Source: Prevotellaceae bacterium
Lineage (GTDB): Bacteria > Bacteroidota > Bacteroidia > Bacteroidales > Bacteroidaceae
Direction: 5' to 3'
Assembly: GCA_022508685.1 (NCBI GenBank)
Contig: JAFLUS010000045.1
Span: forward strand, 1-10,177
Length of the DNA stretch: 10,177 nucleotides
This document shows, one piece after another, positions 1-6,380 of this stretch. Position 1 is the first letter of the stretch, and each line of letters opens with the position of its first letter. The notes under the pieces are model-generated. The model saw only the letters and a program-made list of their open reading frames with translations, searched no databases and was not told the DNA's origin. The position numbers and the translations under genes were made by a program.

Positions 1-232
1 AGCCCAAGAGGGGGACTTGTACGGGGTGGCCGTTCATGAGGAAGTTCTCGAACTCGTTGAGCACGGCTTTCATGCCGGCATAGATGGTGGCTTCGTTGAT
101 GCCCGAGTTGCGGGCTGCGGCCTCCATGAGGGCATCGCTGTCGATGCGGCTGTAGTGCACGGGTGAGGTGATGTAGATGGGCTTTTCCTGAAAGGGCAGT
201 TTCCGCAGGTTGGTTTTGATTTTCATTCCCAT
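1..232 (-). CDS. HU/IHF-like DNA-binding protein, N-terminal part (cut by window edge)
   Basis: The 77 visible codons start MGMKIKTNLRKLPF and run open to the left edge, so the C-terminus is missing. The segment after residue 30 (DSDALMEAAARNSGINEATI, then a helix ending in NEFENFLMNGHPVQVPLLG) has the HU/IHF pattern: a helical dimerisation region followed by the strand that leads into the DNA-binding arm. Bacteroidetes have a large group of such HU-like proteins (HU-HIG and DUF4469-type), often coded beside VirE-family genes and an N-acetylmuramoyl-L-alanine amidase; I infer this belongs to that group but cannot say which subfamily. The start could be 232 or the in-frame ATG at 226; neither has a clear Shine-Dalgarno site. 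A separate promoter (337-368) suggests it is transcribed independently of the primase genes. Its likely role is DNA bending or packaging; its target is unknown. Confidence 0.75.
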   Translation of the reverse strand, partial: MGMKIKTNLRKLPFQEKPIYITSPVHYSRIDSDALMEAAARNSGINEATIYAGMKAVLNEFENFLMNGHPVQVPLLG

Positions 233-336
233 AGTCGTTCTTGTTTTTAAGGGTTTGTAAATGAAAAAAAGGTTTGTAACTCTCTTTGTTCGTGGCTGTC
301 TGACGGAGTGACGTCCCTCCATCGTTTTTCCACATA

Positions 337-368
337 CAAAGGTACTGATTTTTATTGGATTGCGCAAG
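337..368 (-). promoter_or_regulatory. Bacteroidetes-type promoter for the HU-like gene
   Basis: Read on the minus strand, CTTG (368-365) is followed after 20 bases by TACCTTTG (344-337), a perfect TAnnTTTG -7 element. The spacing is that of the Bacteroidetes primary-sigma promoter. Transcription would start near 330 and leave a leader of about 100 bases before the start codon at 232. The -33 element is CTTG rather than the full TTTG. The primase promoter at 3241-3272 has the same CTTG and spacing. Confidence 0.6.
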
Positions 369-440
369 TTTTTCGCTGCTTTTTTTCAGTCTTTTTCCTC
401 ACTTTTCTTGCTTGAAGAAATGGGGCTGCGGAGGGTGGTG

Positions 441-550
441 CGGTGCATGGGTTCGTGGAGTGCGATGTGCAGGTCAGTGGAGTGCGGCGTACGGAGGTGC
501 AGCGTGCGGTGCACGGGAGCGTGGAGTGCGGTGCACGGAAAGGAGGTGTG
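441..550. repeat. Tandem repeat, five 22-bp units
   Basis: Units begin at 441, 463, 485, 507 and 529, each exactly 22 bases. The plus-strand pattern is near CGGTGCACGGGNNCGTGGAGTG. The best units are 441-462 and 507-528; the second, third and fifth are diverged, but the length never changes. Each unit can be seen as two 11-base halves. Because 22 is not a multiple of 3, the array has no conserved reading frame, which argues against a protein-coding repeat. Confidence 0.75.
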
Positions 551-554
551 GGTT

Positions 555-667
555 GGGGAGGATGGGGAGGATGTTTTCATAGACTTCTGATAAAAATACA
601 AAAATACGTTTTCCTGTTTTTTTGATTTTTCTTGAAACTCTATGATATAATCCTCCCCATCCTCCCC
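555..667. repeat. 18-bp perfect inverted repeat with 77-base spacer
   Basis: The left arm (555-572) is GGGGAGGATGGGGAGGAT and the right arm (650-667) is its exact reverse complement. Each arm is itself a tandem doublet of the 9-mer GGGGAGGAT. The 77-base spacer is AT-rich. The left arm starts only four bases after the 22-bp tandem repeat. A transcript from the primase-helicase gene could fold here, but no U-tract follows, so a classical intrinsic terminator is unlikely. No flanking target-site duplication is apparent, so a miniature mobile element is possible but unsupported. Confidence 0.7.
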
Positions 668-714
668 CTAGTGCATCACCAATTTGTGTTCATTCTTTCA
701 TAACTATTTGTATT

Positions 715-2307
715 TTAGGCACTTTCTGCATGATTGTCCCATTCTGCGGCAATGGTCTTTGCTTCGTCTTCCAATGCTGCAAAATTTAATTTCATGATTT
801 TGTATCTTATTTTTCCGTTTACTTTCTTGCATTGGAAATTGTTTTTTCGCAATAGGGTTCCGACGCTTTTTGCGCTGTAGTTTCCGGGTGCCACTTGTTT
901 CATCCATTCGATGATTTCGCCGACGGTGACGCTCAGGCACGTCTCGTGGGGCTCGGGGCAGCGCACGACGGTGTGGAGGATGGCTTCGGCGGTGTCCTGC
1001 TCGACGTAGCGGCAGTTGATGGTTTCGAGTTTCCGCATCTCGTCGCGTGTGACGGCGAGTGGATAGGTGCCTTGTCGGATGAGGGCGTAGGCTTGGGCAA
1101 AGGCTTCGTCGACGGGGAGGGTGGCGTAGTCGTCGCTGCCGCTGATGGGGAGGACGACGAAGCGGCGGCTGCCGGCGCCGTCGGGCAGCATGTTGAGTTG
1201 GTTGGTGGTACCGATGAAACTGACGTGGGTGCGCCGCACCTTGGCGGTGCGGTCGTATGCCCGGCGCAGGTTGGTGGTGCCGCCTGCCGCTCCGCCCACC
1301 ATGTTCTTGATGCGGTTGTAGTTGGTGGTGTTGAAGACGAATTCGTCGAGGTTGTAGAGGATGTTGTTGGCGAGTGCCATCATCTCGTCCTTGTTCTCGC
1401 GGTTGTCCAGCGTGGTCTGCCCCACGGTGTAGCGTTGCAGGGGGTGAGGGAGGAGGCGTTTGACGAATTCCGTCTTTCCCGTGCCTCCCGTCTCGCTGAA
1501 GAGGAGGAGCATGAGTTGGTTCTGCACGTTGCGGTGCTCGATGGCGACGGCGACCATGGTGACGTACCATTTCTTTGCCATGTGGCGGAGGAATTGGGCT
1601 TCATCGTCGTCTGTCGTGAGGTGGAGATGGGCGAAGAGGCGGTCGATGTGGTCGGTCTGTCCGTCCCATGCGGGGAGCGACCGTGCGTATTCTTCGGCGG
1701 GGTTGTAGGGCAGCGACATGTCGTCGTTGTCGATGTAACTGGCGAGTTGCCCTTCGCTGACGGCTATGCCCTGCTGGTTGAGCCGCTTGAAGAGGAGGCG
1801 GAGGATGCGGGGTTCGAGTGGTTTCCATTCGTCGGGGAGGCTGTTCCACCGGATTTCCACCTGCTCGGTGATGAGGTTGTAGCGCAGCGTGCCCATGTCG
1901 CGGATGGCTTCCAGCACCTTCTCGGTGCGGTTCTTCGCCTCCTGCCGCCGCTCGTCGTCGGTCTTGCGTGCCCTGCCGCCTTGGTTTGCCTTGCGTTCGC
2001 CACGGGGGATGGTGATGCCTGCCTGCTGTGCGTAGTGGAAGAAGGTGGCGAGCCGCACGCGTCCGTTCTGCGTGGCAAGGGCGTTGTTGTACTTGCGGTC
2101 GCATTCATTGTCGTCGTACTGCGGATGCATCCGGCTGACGCGGTGGAAGAGGTCGCGTCCCTGTTCGCCAAGTTCGTTGGCAAAAGCAAATCCGATGTTC
2201 ATCCATTGGTCGTAGGGGGAGGTGATGTCGGTGTGGCTCACCTCCAGCGCTTCGATGGTCTTGATGACTTTGCGGACTGCGTCGTCCGCATTTGGAATTT
2301 GTTTCAT
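715..2307 (-). CDS. VirE-family primase-helicase protein (PriCT-2-like plus P-loop ATPase)
   Basis: This 530-residue protein lacks its own primase-polymerase domain. Residues about 10-100, with QWMNIGFAFANELGEQGRDL and a C-terminal FFHYAQQAGI, resemble the PriCT-2 domain that follows primases. Residues about 205-420 are a Virulence-associated E (PF05272) ATPase of the D5/SF3-like kind: Walker A GGTGKT (274-279), Walker B-like ILYNLDEF (316-323; D321, E322), sensor FIGTTNQ (364-370), and R381/R382 in GAGSRRFVVLPI as possible arginine fingers. Residues about 460-507 look like the winged-helix-like DUF3874 tail. The open frame extends to 2532, but its first 75 residues lie antisense-frame over the end of the preceding gene and are Arg/Pro-rich, so I chose the ATG at 2307. 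It follows the VirE_N gene after 38 bases and probably forms a functional pair with it. The name reflects homology; no virulence role is implied. DNA unwinding is inferred from family. Confidence 0.88.
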   Translation of the reverse strand: MKQIPNADDAVRKVIKTIEALEVSHTDITSPYDQWMNIGFAFANELGEQGRDLFHRVSRMHPQYDDNECDRKYNNALATQNGRVRLATFFHYAQQAGITIPRGERKANQGGRARKTDDERRQEAKNRTEKVLEAIRDMGTLRYNLITEQVEIRWNSLPDEWKPLEPRILRLLFKRLNQQGIAVSEGQLASYIDNDDMSLPYNPAEEYARSLPAWDGQTDHIDRLFAHLHLTTDDDEAQFLRHMAKKWYVTMVAVAIEHRNVQNQLMLLLFSETGGTGKTEFVKRLLPHPLQRYTVGQTTLDNRENKDEMMALANNILYNLDEFVFNTTNYNRIKNMVGGAAGGTTNLRRAYDRTAKVRRTHVSFIGTTNQLNMLPDGAGSRRFVVLPISGSDDYATLPVDEAFAQAYALIRQGTYPLAVTRDEMRKLETINCRYVEQDTAEAILHTVVRCPEPHETCLSVTVGEIIEWMKQVAPGNYSAKSVGTLLRKNNFQCKKVNGKIRYKIMKLNFAALEDEAKTIAAEWDNHAESA

Positions 2308-2345
2308 TTTTGTTTGTGTAGAATTAAATGGTTTTTGAAATGAAA

Positions 2346-2945
2346 TTAAAGGGTTTCTGAAAATCGTGGATTGATGTAGCAGTCGGGGTCCCACGACAGG
2401 TAGCAGCAACGTGCCATGTCCTTGCCGCTGGGGTCGGGACGGACGCCGTATTCGAAGGCGATGTAGTCGCTGATGTCGTCGAAATGGCGTCCGAACTCCT
2501 TCTCTCCGCGCTCTCCGCAGGCGATGAACCACTTGATGCCGTTGCCGCGCGGCGAAGTGAACATCAGTTCCGTTTCATAGCGCCGGTCGTGGGGCAGCAG
2601 CCTGAGCAGTTCGGCAAGTTTGTCGGGCGCGAGGTTGTCGAAGTCGATGACCATCATGCCGCTTGCGCTGACAAGGTGGTCCGCCTTTCGGTAAGTAAAC
2701 GTTCCGTTCGGCGTGCAGGAATAGAAGTTGAGCGCCTTTTTCGTCTTTTGTAACTTCTCGTCGACTGTCGCCCGCAGGTCGAGCGTGGCTTGCCGGGCAC
2801 GTTCGCTGACGATGTAGCGGTGGATGTCGGTCAGCAACACTGATTGCTTGATGACGGTCGTGGAGGGTGCTCCTGTACCACCCTTATTGATGAAGCCTTT
2901 GTCGCATACCGATATGAGTGGTGTTTGTGGTAATTTTGTTTTCAT
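2346..2945 (-). CDS. BT4734-like VirE_N primase-polymerase-like protein
   Basis: This 199-residue protein matches the BT4734-like VirE N-terminal family (PF08800), which belongs to the archaeo-eukaryotic primase-polymerase fold. The DxD metal-binding motif is in MMVIDFDN (97-104; D101, D103). The second motif is SPRGNGIKWF (131-140), where many primases have a histidine but this family usually has the glycine-rich GxGxK form. A third conserved stretch, DPSGKDMARCCYLSWDPD (171-188), supplies further Asp and Arg. The protein ends soon after that motif and has no helicase domain; the helicase is the next gene, 38 bases downstream, so primase and helicase are separate chains. The start at 2945 is the only ATG that gives the full domain. 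A promoter-like site at 3241-3272 would leave a leader of about 290 bases. Primase or polymerase activity is inferred from the motifs. Confidence 0.87.
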   Translation of the reverse strand: MKTKLPQTPLISVCDKGFINKGGTGAPSTTVIKQSVLLTDIHRYIVSERARQATLDLRATVDEKLQKTKKALNFYSCTPNGTFTYRKADHLVSASGMMVIDFDNLAPDKLAELLRLLPHDRRYETELMFTSPRGNGIKWFIACGERGEKEFGRHFDDISDYIAFEYGVRPDPSGKDMARCCYLSWDPDCYINPRFSETL

Positions 2946-3240
2946 TCTGATATCGTTCTGTATTTTTTTATGTTTTTTGGTTATATCCTTGAATGCGTGT
3001 TTCAGACAGTTGTTACTCTTTCATTGCTCTTTGTGATGGTTCATTGTCCTGTGGATGGTCGTCGCAATGGCGGAGATTTGTTGTTCATCGTCGTTATCTT
3101 TTTTAACCTCCTCACCCGAAATGGGAAAGAAGGGAGTTATGAAATGTAACCTGAGTTAACAAAATTTGTGGATATTTCGTTTCCGATATGAGTCAATTCC
3201 TAAACGAATTGGCATCACCATCGAAATCTGTAACCGGTCG

Positions 3241-3272
3241 CAAATTTACAATATTAAAATCGTTCCCGCAAG
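3241..3272 (-). promoter_or_regulatory. Bacteroidetes-type promoter for the primase-helicase pair
   Basis: On the minus strand CTTG (3272-3269) is followed after 20 bases by TAAATTTG (3248-3241), a perfect TAnnTTTG -7 element. Transcription would begin near 3234, about 290 bases before the VirE_N start. The spacing and the CTTG form of the -33 element are the same as in the HU-like gene's promoter (337-368). GGAAAACTT motifs and the 10-bp array lie directly upstream of it. Confidence 0.6.
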
Positions 3273-3292
3273 GAAAAATGATGAAATTTTAC

Positions 3293-3406
3293 AAGTTTTC
3301 CTGTAAAATGCAAGCAAAAAGTTTCCAAAAACGGAAAACTTTGCAAATGTGTGGATTTTGTAAACCATTAAATATGTGTGGTTTGAGTTTTCAAAACGGA
3401 AAACTT
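3293..3406. promoter_or_regulatory. Repeated GGAAAACTT palindromic motifs upstream of the primase promoter
   Basis: AAGTTTTCC occurs at 3293-3301, and its reverse complement GGAAAACTT at 3333-3341 and 3398-3406. The second copy is preceded by AAGTTTCC (3319-3326), giving a near-perfect palindrome short by one T. The third forms AGTTTTC-6-GAAAACT (3386-3392, 3399-3405), a perfect 7-bp inverted repeat. A second shared word, ATGTGTGG followed by T-rich sequence, recurs next to the last two copies (about 3347 and 3374), so the block looks partly duplicated. The position, about 20 to 135 bases upstream of the -33 element, suits operator or activator sites; the binding protein is unknown. Confidence 0.5.
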
Positions 3407-3444
3407 TGAAAAAAACTACAATTGTCTGCCGTTGATGTCGTAGA

Positions 3445-3548
3445 GTGTATTTCGGTGTATTAGAGTATCCTTTTCAGTATACTTTTGTGTAAAATATAGT
3501 ATACTATAGTATATTTTAGTGTATTATAGTATACTTTTGTATAACAAT
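3445..3548. repeat. Ten-unit phased 10-bp AT-rich repeat array
   Basis: Units starting with GTRT begin at 3445, 3455, 3465, 3477, 3487, 3499, 3509, 3519, 3529 and 3539. The steps are 10 bases except two of 12. Typical units are GTATACTATA, GTATATTTTA, GTGTATTATA and GTATACTTTT. A perfect 14-bp palindrome, TATAGTATACTATA, lies at 3495-3508. One turn of the helix per unit puts every GTAT on the same face, as expected for iterons or a cooperative protein filament. Some units also spell TACTTTTG, which resembles a plus-strand -7 element, but no matching -33 element sits upstream. Confidence 0.7.
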
Positions 3549-3647
3549 GCTGTCAATTTTGTACAATTATTATACGTTCTTACACATTCGTATACAAAAA
3601 AAAGTGTAACAACGAGCATACAAATACAAAAATGGATGGTTACAAAA

Positions 3648-3698
3648 TGACAGGTTGTTGCTTTCCGCTCCGCAGAGTCGGTGGGCAACAACCTGTCA
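3648..3698 (-). terminator. Strong hairpin after the arabinofuranosidase gene
   Basis: TGACAGGTTGTTGC (3648-3661) and GCAACAACCTGTCA (3685-3698) form a perfect 14-bp stem with a 23-base loop, which is GC-rich and could fold further. On the minus strand the stem is followed by TTTTGTAACC, a short U-run. It begins about 45 bases past the stop codon at 3744, so I read it as the terminator of that transcript. AAAA precedes the stem on the plus strand and TTTT follows soon after its other side, so it may work in both directions. Confidence 0.65.
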
Positions 3699-3743
3699 AG
3701 TTTTGCGTGTCCGATGAATGTGGACGCAGAATGAAATAGTCAG

Positions 3744-6356
3744 TTATCTGCGCTTTTGGGCAGTTTTCGCGTGGATGCGGATGACGCTGAATGAATAGGC
3801 GGGCAGGGTGTGGGTGAATGTATCGGCTATGGTCAGTGTCGTTTCGGTCGGACGATTGTCGCGGTCGGCGGGTTGTCCGCTGAGGGTGCTGACGATGGCG
3901 GTGGGAGCATAGGCTGCCGCGTCGGGGAGCGTGATGGTGGTCGTCGTGGAGAGGGGAGTGACGTTCACGAGTTTCACAATGAGGTCGCCTGTGGCTTCGT
4001 CCCTGACGACGGAATGGCTGATGCGGCGTGTGGCATCGGCGTGATGGAAGGTGGTGGTGTCGTTGTGTGCTTCGACGACGAGGTCGGAGGCGAGATAGAG
4101 GGTACCCGTGTTGTTGCCGTAGAGTTTCTGCACTTGGTAGTTGACGGTGGGACGTACTTCGGTGTTGTTGAAGTAGATGAGGTCGGGGTTCCACTGCGTG
4201 TGTCCGTCCTTGGCGAGGAGTGGGGCGTAGGAGGTCATCGTGACGACGTCGGCATTGCGTTCGATGTTGGTGAGGTGCATGGCTTCGGCAAGTGCGTTTT
4301 CGAGCCGGTTGCCTTTCGATGCCCATTCGCCGAGATAGACTTTGGGGCCGGTGCGGGGATAGGTGTCGTAGAAGTTCTGGTTGTTGAAGTACCATCCGGG
4401 GGCGACGTAGTAGTGTTCATCGACGAGGTCGACGTTCTCTTGGCGTGCCAGTTGCCAGCCGTATTCGTAGTCGGAGCCTTCGAAGAAGGGGCCTGCCGTA
4501 CCGACGATTTGAATGTCGGGATGGGCTTGCTTGATGATGCGGTGGAGGTAGTTGAACCGCTCTGTGAACACGTCGCTGATGAGGTCTTCGTTACCTATGC
4601 CGAGGTATTTGAGATGGAACGGGGCTGGGTGTCCGGCTTGTGCACGCAGTCGGGCGAGCGGACTGGTGGCGGGATTGCCGTTTGCCCATTCGATGAGGTC
4701 GAGCAGTTCCTGTGCATAGGCATCCATTTGTTCCATGGGGATGCCGCCTTGCTGTCCCCATCCGTCGCGGCTGGAGTTCTGACAGGGTACGCCGGCGGGA
4801 AGGACGGGGAGGGGTTCGGCACCGATGTCTTCGCAGAATTGGAAGTATTCGTAGAAACCGAGACCTTTGGACTGGTGGTAGCCCCAGATGTTGCTTTGTG
4901 ACTGGCGTTCCCAGAGTGGCCCGATGGTGGTTCGCCAATGGTACATGTTGTCGATGCCGTTGCCGTGGGTGACGCATCCTCCGGGGAAGCGGACGAAACG
5001 CGGACGGAGGTCGGCGAGTGTCTGTGCAAGGTCGGCACGGAGTCCGTTTTTCCGTCCCTTGAACGTCTTTTGCGGGAACAGGCTGACGAAATCAATCGCA
5101 AGCGTACCGGCTGTGAGGGGTTCGACGGAGAGGGTTGCTGCCTTTGCTGATGCATCGGGACGGAGCACGGCGGTGTGCTGTTTCCATTCTCCGGATGCAG
5201 GAATGGAAAGGGTGGTTTGGGCTATCACCTGTTGTCCGTCGAGCAGTTTCACCACGAGGCGTTGCGGGGTCTTGTCCATGCTCTTGGCAAAGAGGCTGAT
5301 GTCGTATTTGTCGCCCTTATGGAGCGTGATGCCGTCGAAGCCTTCGTTGCGGAGCGATGCTCCGGGAGTGCTTGTCGTGAGGACGGCGTAGTGGGCGTTG
5401 TTGGCATGGATGGGCTGAATGGTATCGATGTCGAAGGTGGTGCCGTTGCCGACGAGTTTCCAGAAACTTTTGGCATTCCATTCCTTGCGGTCGAGTGCAT
5501 TGTATTCAAAATCGCGGTTCTGGATAAGTTCTGCGTACAGACCGCCATCGGCACTATAGTTGATGTCTTCGAAGAAAATGCCGATGAGGTTCGGAGAGAT
5601 GGCTTTCGTGTCGTCGGGGTGAATGTCGAGTGTGGCGTGAAGCGACTGGATGCCGCGGAAACGGCGTTCGTCGTCGCGTGTACTTTCGCTGTAACTGCGG
5701 TTGCGGTTTTCGGCATCGCTGATGCGGAGTTTGAGTTGCTCAACGACGGAGTAGGGTACGCGGTGGATTTCACCATTCTGACGAACACCATTGACGAAGA
5801 CGTTTTTGCTGCGTTGCTGTGACTTGTAGACGGCTTCAGTGACGGGTGTCTCGTTTTCCCATGTGCGGAAGTCGCGACTGGTGGTGCTGTAATAGCCTTT
5901 ATCGGTCTGCAGATAGAGGGTGAACACGTTGTCCGCGTGTGTCAATACAAGATTTTGCACCGGTTGCTTGGCTTGGGTATAGGGGTAGTCTTGCGGTTTC
6001 CACAGCCAAAGGTCGCTGGAGTGGGTGGTGGCAAATTGATGGGCACGGGAATTCACCGTCCATGCGGCATACCATTCTCCGTCGGTGTAGACGACGGAGG
6101 GGTGGTACATGTTCTTATTGGGGCCCCAGTTGCCGAAATCGCTCTTGACAACGGAGTAGTCGTTTCCGATGGCTGTCCACCGCTTCTGGTCGGCGCTGTA
6201 GGCAAGGTGGATGCCTTCTTTCGGATTGTCGGTGGCGTAGGTCAGCAGATAGACGGAATCGGTGTGCTGGACGCTGCGAGGTGTGTTGGCGTAGGTATAC
6301 GACGATGAGGTTGCAATCAGCAATGCTGTGCAAATGAAGGTTCTGATGGTTGTCAT
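3744..6356 (-). CDS. Secreted GH51 alpha-L-arabinofuranosidase with propeller-like N-terminus
   Basis: This 870-residue enzyme should release arabinose from plant arabinan or arabinoxylan. Residues 1-23 are a signal peptide (hydrophobic ICTALLIATSSS, then a YTYA cleavage region), so it is exported, probably to the periplasm; there is no lipobox. Residues about 30-200 resemble part of a GH43-like beta-propeller (GIHLAYSADQKRW, MYHPSVVYTDGEWYAAWTVN), too short for five blades. From about 238 the GH51 fold begins; within it about 300-430 is a CBM4_9-like beta-sandwich, then the catalytic barrel follows from about 435 (RPRFVRFPGGC). The acid/base is E590 in LGIGNED and the nucleophile E677 in VYLGEWAS, both intact. 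The end, after about 680, matches the alpha-L-AF C-terminal beta domain. It starts 24 bases after the lipoprotein gene and has no evident promoter of its own. No SusC/SusD genes are visible, so a utilisation locus is not shown. Confidence 0.9.
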   Translation of the reverse strand: MTTIRTFICTALLIATSSSYTYANTPRSVQHTDSVYLLTYATDNPKEGIHLAYSADQKRWTAIGNDYSVVKSDFGNWGPNKNMYHPSVVYTDGEWYAAWTVNSRAHQFATTHSSDLWLWKPQDYPYTQAKQPVQNLVLTHADNVFTLYLQTDKGYYSTTSRDFRTWENETPVTEAVYKSQQRSKNVFVNGVRQNGEIHRVPYSVVEQLKLRISDAENRNRSYSESTRDDERRFRGIQSLHATLDIHPDDTKAISPNLIGIFFEDINYSADGGLYAELIQNRDFEYNALDRKEWNAKSFWKLVGNGTTFDIDTIQPIHANNAHYAVLTTSTPGASLRNEGFDGITLHKGDKYDISLFAKSMDKTPQRLVVKLLDGQQVIAQTTLSIPASGEWKQHTAVLRPDASAKAATLSVEPLTAGTLAIDFVSLFPQKTFKGRKNGLRADLAQTLADLRPRFVRFPGGCVTHGNGIDNMYHWRTTIGPLWERQSQSNIWGYHQSKGLGFYEYFQFCEDIGAEPLPVLPAGVPCQNSSRDGWGQQGGIPMEQMDAYAQELLDLIEWANGNPATSPLARLRAQAGHPAPFHLKYLGIGNEDLISDVFTERFNYLHRIIKQAHPDIQIVGTAGPFFEGSDYEYGWQLARQENVDLVDEHYYVAPGWYFNNQNFYDTYPRTGPKVYLGEWASKGNRLENALAEAMHLTNIERNADVVTMTSYAPLLAKDGHTQWNPDLIYFNNTEVRPTVNYQVQKLYGNNTGTLYLASDLVVEAHNDTTTFHHADATRRISHSVVRDEATGDLIVKLVNVTPLSTTTTITLPDAAAYAPTAIVSTLSGQPADRDNRPTETTLTIADTFTHTLPAYSFSVIRIHAKTAQKRR

Positions 6357-6380
6357 GTCTTATGTGGAATGAGTTAAGGA

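Larger units (their letters stand above)
233..714. other. Non-coding region between primase-helicase and HU-like genes
   Basis: About 480 bases without a believable gene. Short open frames here are by-products of the GC-rich tandem repeat: all three frames stay open and give low-complexity peptides rich in His, Arg, Thr and Pro or in Trp, Cys and Gly. From left to right it holds the leader of the HU-like gene, its promoter (337-368), an uncharacterised T-rich stretch, a five-unit 22-bp tandem repeat (441-550) and a 113-base segment bounded by an 18-bp perfect inverted repeat (555-667). I see no tRNA and no classical U-tailed terminator after the primase-helicase gene. Confidence 0.7.
2946..3743. 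other. Structured AT-rich intergenic region before the primase genes
   Basis: Nearly 800 bases without a convincing gene. Read in the direction of transcription (right to left) it holds the hairpin after the arabinofuranosidase (3648-3698), a phased 10-bp repeat array (3445-3548), three GGAAAACTT motifs in palindromic settings (3293-3406), a Bacteroidetes promoter (3241-3272), and a leader of about 290 bases. The leader holds a 21-codon open frame (3221-3156) and a small inverted repeat CAATTC/GAATTG (3194-3199, 3206-3211). Base composition is clearly lower in GC than the flanking genes. An origin-like or operator function is inference. Confidence 0.65.

Noticed and set aside
441..550. CRISPR array
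   Set aside because: Units are contiguous and diverged with no spacers, and no cas gene is present.
541..572. G-quadruplex from the G-rich arm
   Set aside because: Only three runs of three or more G are close enough together, so a stable three-tier structure is not supported.
355..625. Several overlapping small open frames on both strands
   Set aside because: They are translations of the 22-bp tandem repeat in different frames and have no conserved frame.
895..2343. Long plus-strand open frame of 482 codons
   Set aside because: It lies antisense to the primase-helicase gene, is Val/Gly/Asp/Glu-rich with no motif, and arises from codon bias of the real gene opposite.
2308..2532. 75-residue N-terminal extension of the primase-helicase gene
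   Set aside because: It overlaps the end of the VirE_N gene in another frame, is Arg/Pro-rich low-complexity sequence, and the domain begins right after the ATG at 2307.
3188..3409. Plus-strand open frame of 73 codons in the AT-rich gap
   Set aside because: It spans the promoter and the GGAAAACTT repeats, shows Lys/Phe/Cys composition typical of AT-rich non-coding DNA and resembles no family.
3810..4901. Plus-strand open frame of 363 codons
   Set aside because: It is antisense to the GH51 catalytic and C-terminal domains and has the same low-complexity Val/Gly/Glu composition.
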